From: Siphonodentalium dalli | Taxonomy: Eukaryota; Mollusca; Scaphopoda; Gadilida; Siphonodentaliidae | Direction of reading: 5' to 3' | Assembly (NCBI GenBank): GCA_032622095.1 | Contig: CP136068.1 | Span: 184,576,796 to 184,640,795 of the forward strand | DNA length: 64,000 bases | Shown here: piece by piece, positions 11,601 through 23,600 of the stretch | How the letters are laid out: each line of letters begins with the position of its first letter | Position numbering within the stretch: position 1 is the first letter of the stretch | Position numbers and translations under genes: made by a program | Notes under the pieces: model-generated | Seen by the model: the letters and a program-made list of their open reading frames with translations, nothing else | Database searches by the model: none | What the model was told of the DNA's origin: nothing

Positions 11601-14600
11601 AGAATTGTCAAAATTCAGGTCATAGGGTGGAGCTGTATATAATCTCGATTGCGTTCGTGTCTAAGTGGCGAATGCCGACTTTTGTTATCACGTCACAGTT
11701 GATTAATTCGCATCGCACGCGAGCGTTGCTCATATATGAACATATTCCTTCAGTATGGTTTTTACATCTATATTTTTTTGTGGCAATCACAAATACTGAT
11801 GTTTTCTACGAATTCATTTGACGGGTTCAACGTTTTAATTTTTACACCAAACGATGCTAATACATGACCATATATGCTATACACATAGTTTGCAATCCTA
11901 AAATTATATTGCTTTATGGGACAGATTTGATAACTTATTTTGGTGTAGATCATACCACAAAGCTCTACTCTGGCTACGCCTATAAATGCCCATAATATTC
12001 CACCAGTTCAAAACATGGGAAGTTTTTGCTTTTCTGCATGAAGGGAAATTTATAACATTGAACAAAGCAACGCGTGTAATATATTTCTTTATTAAAACCT
12101 GTTCCCCTGCATGGTTGCCCACATCGAGCAGTTCAGATGCCGCTTCTGGGGTATACTCATAAGCAAATTACCGTTACTTGACTGACCTCTTGTCATGGAT
12201 CCGTTATTCCGCGTCAGATGTGCTTGCGACACCTTTGCGCACATGTTTATCATTTGAACATTTTAATTATTTTTTTTAATTTATTTGAAACAAAAGAAAA
12301 TTAATTAAAATTTTAAAATCTGTTTCTTCTTAAATTCAACTCCTTACTCAATTTAACAACACTATTTATTTTTTTTAATTTTAAATTAATTTTTTCTTAT
12401 TTTTAAATAAAAATATTGAAAAGCTAACGCCGTTATACCATCCGCCTGGTTACCCCGAGTCACCACACCTAATTTGGTTGAAATCGGTCCAGAGGTTTGG
12501 GAGAAACGTTGCGAGCAGACTGACTGATAGACAGATATATAGATAGACCATATACTATTATATAAACAGATATACATGTAAATACACAATGTTTTTTTCT
12601 TTTTTCGGGTAAAGCATCTTTCAAATATATCACAAAGTGATGAACATCTCGTTAAATTCGTATTCAGAGACATGTCCCTTGTCAGATTGATTTAAACTCA
12701 GAATGAGATGGGATTAATGGTCCATGGGCGATACTTTTTTCTCAGTGAATAAATCCATGGAGCGTGCACGCGTTCGCGATAATTTATGGCGTGTCAATAA
12801 GCATTATACCGGCCTGCCTTTTGGTCATATTGGTAGAGGGTAGTTTGACTGCATGTTCATATCATCGAATAGAGTTGCCAATTAGCTGGCAACTGAACGA
12901 CAAACGCCCCTTATACCAGGTTTGACAAATTTAGGTTTAAATCAGGTTTAAACTCGGAAGTTTAAACCGGAGATGACGAATCCGGCCTCAGTGATTATCA
13001 GTTTCATAAGGATTCAACCATTTTGAATCAATTTATTTTTTGGAAATATCTTTTCTGTTTAAGAGCATCCCATCTAAATATTCCCTGCTGTTGGTCAAAT
13101 TCTTAGACTGAAATGGCAATCAGTTTGAAATTTCCCAACCTTAGGGGGGTGGCAGGTCGGAAATTTCTAAATCATGGAGAGCTTGATGCCAGTCTATATG
13201 AAAACATTTTGCAGTTTTCAAGTTCAGCTCGGTGGCCAGTCAGTAACTAATTAAATAAAACAAATCTGCCTGGAGATATACGTCTAGATGCTAGTGTTTT
13301 GCTGTTTTCAAGTTCAGATTTAACAATGTTCTCCCACTGGACTGAGAGGCCTTTGTTCCTCCCCGGTGGCCAGTCAACTACTGATAATCATTTTTTTTTA
13401 ATTGACTACCGAATTTGCCTGGAGTTAGACCTGTAGATGCTCCGATGTTGCAGTTTAAATGTTCAAATTTTACTCCCAGTGTGTCCTGGTCCCTTCTCGG
13501 TGGCCAGTTACAACACTGCTAACCAATTATAAAAACGAGGCCTGAATTTGCCTTGAGTTAGACTTCTAGACGCAAGGATTTTTCAGTATTCAGGTTCAGG
13601 TTTCAAAAGTTTCATGGTCAACCATGTGGGTCCTCTTCTTTCCTCGATAGTCAGTCAAATACTCATATTGATTAACACAAACTAAAGTTAAAGCAGTGAG
13701 GTGACTACAATTGACATTACGTGAACTGGGGAGTTTAGCATTGTCATAGGTCGGTTGCAGTTGGAAATTATGCCAATCTTGGACGGCAGCCATCTTGGAT
13801 TTTACTGTTTTAATCTTGGTATGACTAAATCCTACAGGCCACACCCCTCATCCGATTGTCACCGAACTTGATACAGATATTCGGGGGGACCTCAACATGG
13901 GAGCTACGATTTACTCCCATTTTCGCCAATAACATGGCACCTCCAGCGGTCATATAGGATGTTACATGTGATTACATCGGCACATTCTGTAGCCCACATT
14001 TAGTGGAGAAATGTTTGCAAATTTACAGATCAATTTATGATCACTTCTAGGTGGGAACTATTGAATTTGAATGATTTTCAAAGAAAAACGTGGCTGCTAG
14101 AAGCCATCTTGCATTTTACTCGTTTCGCTAATAAAAACTTCAACAAGCCCTACAACCAATATTTTTCATCCAATTGACCCCGAACTTCATATTGCTATTC
14201 CGTTTGACCTCTTAATGTATGGAATCATTGGCGTGCTCATTCGTGTACATGTTGGTGACAGTTGTTTAACAGCCTCAATTCAATTCTATTCAATTTTTAT
14301 TTAGTAATATATAACAAGCAAGGAAACGCATACTACATAATTCAAATAAAATATAGTATATATTACTGGGCGGTGGCATGGCCAACTGGTCGTCTCCCTG
14401 CAACACGCTAAAACTTAGATAATAATATTCCGACTCCGAGCCAACGTGACATCGTACGGTTGTGTAACTAGTTTGTATCTATAATAGTGTAGACAGCGAT
14501 ACTTTTGTGAATTAGTTTTTGTCCATAGCCAAAGTGGCAATGAAAGTGAAGAATCGTCCATTTACGGTATATAATATAAATGTTGATATAATATAAGACT

Positions 14601-17600
14601 GATTATATAGTTGTATTCAGACAATATGTAATTTCGTCCCCACTTCGAAGGCCTTCAGTCCAGTGTTCACACTAGCCAAACAAATTCTTGAGCCACCACC
14701 CGTGAATTGTTTTAGCCACTTCTCACTTACTTGAGCCGCATTTTTGCTACCCATATGTTTTGTAGTCAAATTGATTTAAACTTTGTTTACAGAATAAAAC
14801 AAGATAATTAACCCCATTATTCATTATATTATATTAATATCCATCCCTTAACTATCACTGTTTCCGAATGAGCAAAAGCCGCCACGTGATAATCCGGGAA
14901 AAAGTCACATTGGACTCCCGAATTTACTCCCAAGTGTGCAATGTGACTTTTTTATCGGGACACTGACGTCACGAATTAACTCTATTGCGAAATGAATCGG
15001 TGAAATTGTGATGCGTGCGCAGCACTGGTAGATTTAGCAGGCGTTTCACTTCCGCGTTTTTTCTTTTCTTTTTCACTTCCGTGTTTACTGTTCCAAATCA
15101 TGTTTTATGATGATGAAAATACAGGCTTTTATAGATAATTAAGTGCAGACAAATATCAAAAATAACCACAAAAGTTTTATTCCCATAATTTGGATAAAAA
15201 TACAGATGGATAATAAAAATGTCATTATACAATGTTGTGTACAGTATGAGTTTTTCTTGTACTGGTCCAGGTTGTGGTGAAAAGTCACATTGGACTCGAC
15301 ACTCCGTCCAATATGACTTTTCACCACAACCTGGACTCGTACAAGAAAAACACATACTGTACACAACATTGTACAATAACTTTATATTAGTATCCATCCC
15401 TTAACTAACACCTTTTCTGATTGGGCAAAAGCCGTCACGTGATAATCAGATAAACATTCATACTGGACTCCCGAAATTCACATTGGACTCCCTATTGTGC
15501 AATATGACTTTTTATCGGGACTCCGACGGCAGTTAATTTAAGAGCCAAACACACAAATTCTTTGAGTCACTTTCTTGAGCCACCAGCACATTTTGTAGAG
15601 CCACTTTTGTTTTTCTTTCGCAATTTACGAGCATGGCTCACGGCACCATGAAAACTGCGTCAGTCCCCTTAACATTAAGTGAGAGAATGTGTACCTACCT
15701 TCTTTCTGACATATCGCATAACTTTGTTTGCTGCTGCAGTCCACGGGTATCCAGTAATTTTGACTATCGAGACTCGATGCTTTCGCGCATTTGTCGGTGG
15801 TAGGTGTACCGCCGTTCCATACTTGAGTAGCACTATGCCAGCCACTGTTGTCCTGCCATCCCCACTCACTGCGGGTAGGCGAATACGTCAAGCCTAATAA
15901 GGGCTGGTTGATCGCGTCTGCCGAAATAACAAGAAGGAGTCATCGTCGTGATCTTAATTTGTATATTTTAACATCTAATCACGAAAGTTTAGACAAAACC
16001 AATTTATATACATTGTCTATAAAGTAACAGTAGGCATCGTCACGCATGAACAAACGCATGACAATTATTCTCGATAGTATTTTAGCAATGCAATTTATAA
16101 AAAAAAAACCATTTAATTTCATATGGTATCCATCACATGCATATACACCTTATTTATGACAGAGTAACTTGCTGGGCTGATCAAACATGTCCAGTGCAAA
16201 TTAACGCTGGGCGAGATTGACAGCTCAGGTCTGCTTGTACACATTTGACAACACAAATGGTCATATTGGACATGATACAATGATACATAATTATAAATAT
16301 TACCATTCGCATAATGAACTGCTACTGATCAGAGTTAAGAATAGATAAAAGAGGCGTACATTTTTCAGACGGGCCAAAAATATTTTCGCAGAATTAACGA
16401 CTACGCGTCCGTATGTGAAAATATAGAGCGTTCAAACGTTTTTTGTTGATGTCCAAAATTATGTCTTATATTTGCAATTGTATTTTATGTTTAACATGTC
16501 AAGCGTTTTAGAGCATTTCGGTGGATTTTACGCTATACAACTGTTATTTATTTATTTATATTGCCTTTACTGCGGTTGAGAGTTAGGTTAAGTTTGCGTA
16601 TTTTCTAGTTAGGTTCTTTGTATATCATTTTATCCATTCGCTATTTACCATTATTTTGGGATGTGTGCCATGTCTCTATTGTAAGCGCATTGAAACTAAT
16701 TTATTGTATAATGCGCTCTAAATGTATCTATAATAATAATATTAATAATAATTTTGCCACTCGCAGTAAGGTGGTATGGTTCTGTTTGTCGTGATTATGT
16801 TGTACCTAATTATGTCTTTATCAGGTCACAGTCAGCGGTTGGCTTCTTTTGTTTTGGGTACTACATACCAACTAAGCTATTTTTTAGTCCAAACTTAAAT
16901 TATATATAACTCGTCGTCTATGTGTGTATATGTGTGTATGTTTGTAACTCGGTCACGCTTCTGTGGCGTTTATATATCTTCAACCATACGTCAAATGTAA
17001 CCCAAATTTGTACCACGCCCTGCGTTATGTTGTAAAAGATGCCGATTGGTCAAAGAAAAACTGAGATCGAACATGGTCACCAAAATGCCATACTTGCACT
17101 CAACTAGACACACACTTTCTTATTTCATATGATGTCGCACGCCATAAATTAAATTACGAATTTCCGTGTACAAGACGCAATCAAAATAATTCACGGATAG
17201 TGGATTGGGCAACCCGTGGCACACATGATCGTGTAAAAAAAATTATGTTGATACGGTGCTGCGTCGGACTTGGGTATATCTATTACACAAACTCACCGAA
17301 TGCCTTTCCCAGCTGGACGCGGTGATGCGGTGGACTGGGGCTATCTATAACACAAACTCACCGAATGCGTTTCCCAGTTGGACGCGTTTCTGGTCCGTTT
17401 CAATAAACAGCATGTGACCACCGAAACCACGGCACAGCGTGTATGCTTCGGAGAAGCTTCGCTGTTCGTTTTTGAATCCGTAGTAGCATTCTGTGCCGAT
17501 CATGTGTGTCTCACTAGGCTGGGGAGAAACCGTGATATCGCATTGTCCTAGCGCTGCAACAAAAATAATCATATTTTATAAATCCTGCAGTTACAACACA

Positions 17601-20600
17601 AATAATCCGATTTTGTAAACAAATAAATACCGAAAACAAAAACCCACACCTATCGTTAGAATGTGAGAAACCATGGAATTGCATTGTAACCATGTTCAGT
17701 TACAACAAAAATAAATCGATTAAAAAAAAACACACCTCTCGGTACCTGGGAGAAACCATACCATTGTATTGTCCTATTGCTGAAACAAAACTAATCAGAT
17801 TTTGTGCTAAACCCCCGCCCCCACACCTCTCAGTATGTTGGGTGAGAAACCATGTCACTGTATTGTCCTATTGCTGAAACAAAAATAATAAAATTTTGTA
17901 AAAACTAAAACAAAAACCCACACCTCTCGGAAGTCTGCAAGAAACACGGATGATCACATTTGATGATAAAACTCACACTTCTCGGTAGGCTTGGGAGAAA
18001 CCATGTCATTGAATTGCCATACATTTCAGACAAAAATATTCATAATTTGATGATTAAACCCACACCCTTCTTTAAATAAATTGTATTCATTGAATAATTG
18101 AATGAATTGGACCCAAAACTCAGGTACATCCTATATTATTGGTCCAGACAGAAACAATGAAAATAGGTGAATAAGGACACAATAATTCAATGGTATAACT
18201 ATATTGTATCATGGAAATTCCTAGTAGGTCATCAGTAATGTCACTAAATAAGACTAAATAAACAAGGTTGTCCTGAAAATACTGCTGATAGTCACGAGCA
18301 AGAGTTAGAATGCTTCAATTTTCAATTAAAGTAAAGGCTGAAAAGTTTGTGTTCATATGCTTAATATGGCACAGGTTAGCGACTTGCAACTGAGGATGAT
18401 CCTATTGCTTGTATTCATCTTTCAAAACTTTTACCTCTTTGGTCTTTGAAATTATAAAGTTTTACCTTTTTCCTTAAATTACAAATTTTTAGGGCTTTTG
18501 ATTTTAATTACCCTCTTTCGACCAGTACATTCCAAAAAATCTTTTCAAAAATCTTTCAAACCGCTCCGGGATCTTGCTCTCCGACTCTAAATTTCTGCCA
18601 AGAACACGAGGAACACAGTGTCTGCATGTGATTGGGACCCTGACCCTAATATAATCCCCCTTCTGTCATATACGTTGCAGGCACTCTCCTCTTGTTCTTG
18701 TCATCCATTACATTTTTGCACCGCCAATATTATGTGGGTAAAATGACGAATATGTTTAAGCCAATTTTCTGTCTTACTAAAACCACCGTTGACTAACACA
18801 AAGGCCTTTGGTCAACCTGCCAGTGCATTACTCTGACTTGGTTTCTGTTGCTTATTCTGGAACTCGTGTTACCTGGTCAGATACCCACTTACCTGTATTG
18901 GTTACACATAAAACAAAATACTTCTGATAGTCATGAGCAAGAGTCAGAATGCTTCAATGTTCAATTAAAGTTTTGATGTTATAAATACCATATATATTTG
19001 AATGATCAACACAGCCACATGTATCAATATGTAAGTTAAACTGTAGGTTTAATTAAAAGAATTCAAGCTAATTTGCTTTCACAGTCGCCTAGATGATTCA
19101 AAACATAGAATATGGAGCCTTGGTCAAATTGAATGTTGACATTTCAGAGCTTTCTGAAGAAAACCCACACCGTCGCTAGGCTGAGAGATCAATGACATAT
19201 TATATTTATATACACTTGAAGTAAACATAATCAAATTTGACAATAAATCCCCACACCACTCTTGTCCTACAGTTGCAAAAAACATAATCAGATTTTGTAA
19301 AAGCAAAACAAAAACACACACGCATCTTTCTCGGTAGCCTGGGAGAAACCATGGCATTGCATTGGCCTAGTATAGCTGAAAACAAAGATAATCAGATTTG
19401 ACAATTAAACCCCATATCTCCCTGTAGGCTTGGGAGAAAACATACTATAGTAGTGTAAAAAAAACAAATACACACATCTCTCGGTAGCCTGTGAGAAACC
19501 ATGACATTGTATTGGCCTAAAGCTGAAACAAAGATAATCACAGTGTCCGTAGGTGGAGGCGAAACCATACCATTCTATTGTACAGCTGCAAAATAAAATA
19601 AAATAAAAACTAAAACCGCTCGATAGCCTGAGAGATATCATTATTATTGCACAGAGCTGCAAAAAACATAATCAAATTATGTAAAACAAAAATAAAAACC
19701 TAGACCTTTCGATAGCTTGAGATATACCATAACAATGTATTGTCTTAAAACTGCAACAAGTATAATCAAATTATGTAGAACAAAACAAAAAACGAAAACC
19801 AACACTGCTCGGTAGCCTGGGAGAAAACAAATAAACAAAACAAAAACCCACACCGCTCGATAGCCTGGGAGAAACCCAAGCTGCAAAACAAAGTCCAGTC
19901 TTCTCGCTACGCTATGTCTGACCACTGCCGCCATGTGTAGTTTCTTTATTAAATCTAACATTTTTATTGAAGTGTTTTGTCATTTACAATTCATTCTGGC
20001 TTAATCTAGACAATTTTCAAATGAAATAACAGTTCCGTTTCTCAGAATGCAGAATTAATTTAACATACAAAAGTCTCAAATAAATAAATGTGCGATTTCT
20101 TCACACTATGTATAGTTGTTGGCAGTCGTAAGTCCTACGTAGGGGTACTGAATTATGCATGGAGCTTGGGACAAACCATGTCATTGTATTTTCCTATAGT
20201 TTCAACAAATATATAATCCGTTTTTTGTAAATAAAAACAAACCTCTCGGTAGCCTGCGATGAACATAATCACATTTGATGATAAAATCTAACACCAATCT
20301 GTTCTTACAAATTAATAAATACAATTTGCTTTTACAATTATAACAAGTTCATAGTACTGATCCCACGTGAGCACATCCGTTCCCACCATATCCATGTTGG
20401 CAATCAAAGTTTGCATTATAAGGGTGAATACCATTCCCACTGTGTAGGAACTGTTACATCGGAAATCGTTCTATCGCCGGTTAGTGATGGTTCTTGACTG
20501 ATTTGTAACGGTTCTTGATGATCGAAATTATACATTTTCACGACTTTTTGACAGTTAAAACGCAATTTTGAGGCATATACGTGATAAATCGAGTCGATTA

Positions 20601-23600
20601 GTTATTTTCAATCCCATCCATCACAATCTGTGGCACCAATGAGCGTGTTAATAACGAAACTTTCATTGTGTTAGTCATAACAACGACAAAAACCGCGAAT
20701 TTTGATAATTGTTTGGGTTCTCTCCTGATCGAGTCGGTTCTCTCCCCATTTAATCGTTCTATACGGTAAAACTATGGCTAATATTTGCCATGGTACATGG
20801 TTCAAACTGCCAATTTTGTGAAAGTATATAAAGATAAACACAACAAACTGCATTAAGTTGAAATTTACACCACTTGTCATTAATTTCGATGAATTACACT
20901 CCTTTCTATGCTTATCCAATACGCTGTGTTACGCCTATCAAAATTCACAAAGTCGCCAGTTAGTTTGAAAAATAACGCGTTTTGCAGGCCCAACATTTCA
21001 ATGAGTCAAAAGCCGGTTAACAATAGTGAAATTTCATAGCTCTGGACTTCGGAAATCGTGAGTGCAGACGGAATATATAGAGTTATCTGTCTTGTATTTT
21101 ATCTATTATTTATTTTGGAACTTCTGTCTGTATGTATGTATTTGTGTTATAGACTCGAAAAACTGCTAGACCGATCCGACTCAAATTTGGTGTGTAGGCC
21201 TACTTTGATCCGGGGAACAATATGGGCGGGTCCAATTTCACGTGTGACCGTGTCCTTGACCTTGACCTCGCTCAAATACGCTCATATAGCCATGTTTCTG
21301 GACCTCGACCAATCCCACTCAAATTTGGTAGCTGGTTCTACTTTGATCACGGGAACAATATGGGCGGGTCCAATTTCACTTGCGACCGTATCCTTGACCT
21401 TGACATCGCTCGTTTCTGAACCTCGACCGATCCGACTCAAATTTGGTATAATGTAGGCCTACTTTGATCCCGGGAACATTATGGGTGGGTCCAATTTCAC
21501 GTGCGACCATGTCCTTGACCTTGACCATATTCGCTCATATAGGCATGTTACCGGGCCGATCGAACAATAGTTTTTCCAGGCGGAGACGATCACAAATAAA
21601 TCCCTAAATAGCGGACGAAGAGGGGGCACATCGGCTAGTGTTGTCTATTTTCGTAGACGTTAAAAGTTCGTTGACACCCATACAATGTTCTGATTACGCA
21701 GTTTATTAAGTTTATGTCGGGCATCCGTTTGCTGGATGCTGATTATCTAGGTTAAATTCTAGAATTCTATAATATGCAGCTATTAAAGCATATACAAGCA
21801 CGATAACCTTTCATTTAATCATATTTTAGATCGACTAGAGATCTCTGATTTTCTAATAGAAGATATAAAAAAGCAAAGAATCCTACAGTTACAAATATTA
21901 TTATATGGATGTTAAACCTTTGGTTACTAAATGCGCTGTAATGAGAATTGACTTGAATCCTATTGATTAATTTGTAGGAATGCTCAGCTATTAAGTTCAA
22001 CAAGCAGTAACATATAAAAAAAGAGAAGAATCATGCAGATACAAATATTATTATATGGATGTTAATCCTTTGGTGACTAAATGTGTTGTAATGAGCAGCG
22101 ACTTGAATCCTACTGATTCATTTGTAGGAATGCTCATCTATAAATTCAACATGCAATAACAGATTGTTTGAATTATTAGCTAAACATTCATACAAATGAA
22201 TCATTAAAAATCGGTGTTATGGGTGTCTGAACCTGGCTATTATAAGACACATTATTATTCCTCGCTGATAACGTGTCAAGTGAGCAGGGACGTGGGCTGG
22301 AGGGTCTCCAATATTGGGGCGTCCACCTTGGAATTTCCAACCGCGTCACCCCCTTGAAACAGACCAAACGCATGCACAAGGTCTGGGCTTTTGTTTTTCC
22401 CAACTGCATGGCACATTATAGCTCTAGATTGTATGCCATTCTGAAATGAATTGATTAGTAGCCTTTGATTGGCCACCATGCAAACCGGGGGAGAAACTCC
22501 GGATGCATGGGCCCAGTGAGAAAATGTGGATATCTGAACCTGAAAATTGCTAAAAATCATCTAGACTGGCTTCAAGATTCCCAAGTGTTGGAAGTTTCCA
22601 ACCTGGCGCCCCCACCCCCACAAGATTGGAAATGTTCCCAACAGATGGAGAGAGAGAGATGATTTATTTTGCAAAAGAGCATAGATTATTTAATACAAAG
22701 CATATTAATAAAATGGAATTAGATTATTTGTCTATTAACCAGTTTCTTGCCAATTTCGGGGAGAAGGGGTTAATGTGATATAGAAAACTAGATCACGCCT
22801 GCTCCCTACTTCATGTCCACCCATCATGAGTTTTGGATCAACTCTAAAGAAGAGGTGTCCATTTGTATAATATGTCAAATATGGTTGATTACATGTTTAA
22901 AGTGTAGGAAAGTATGCAAATGATGGTCTAAAAACGACAAATTCCCCACTATTAAATTGCTGTCAAATCAAACTAAGAGAACAATTTCAACATATTGTTG
23001 GTGTTAAATTTCAAACCAATCTATTGTATGATAAGCAATTTGTAACTGTTGAACATTCTGACCAAAGTTGGGAATAGACACCAATTAAGCACCCCCTCCC
23101 CGAGTCCCCACACCACCCCAATCACGTCATAACCTATCAATGATTCAGTTGAACGTTAATTCATAAGTTATATTCATGTCTGGGCGACAAACATGTGTAA
23201 ATGTCCCTCAGGCGGACTTCAGAGGAGGAAATATAATGGCGCTGACATTGAAATATTGTCACACCTGGATCTTTCAATAATTCCCAGATTAAGTAAATGA
23301 ATATAACAGCTCATATTCTACTGAGAGTATATTTGTATTACCATTGGTCATTTATATAGGCGGTCATGATTATGATGCTATACTCATCGGGACTTTCAAT
23401 ATTTTATTTCTGCCCATTAATGGCACTTAATCTCCCGTATTAGGTATTTATTGTGTTATTTCTTAATATACCTGTTCTATTATGCAAATTACATAAGCTA
23501 CAGTCATTAGCTGGTTTAAAATGTCAGATACACAAGACGATTTTCGGACCAAAGTGCAGAAATCGTTCGAATAAATATCATGCACAGAACCGTCACAGCC

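Noticed and set aside
15098-15404. Three overlapping frames on both strands with Cys-rich segments
   Set aside because: Mirror translations of the long palindrome.
21058-21456. 132-codon frame with repeated FGSWF/GPISRVTVSLTLTS motifs
   Set aside because: The peptide repeat mirrors the ~125-bp DNA tandem unit of an interspersed repeat.
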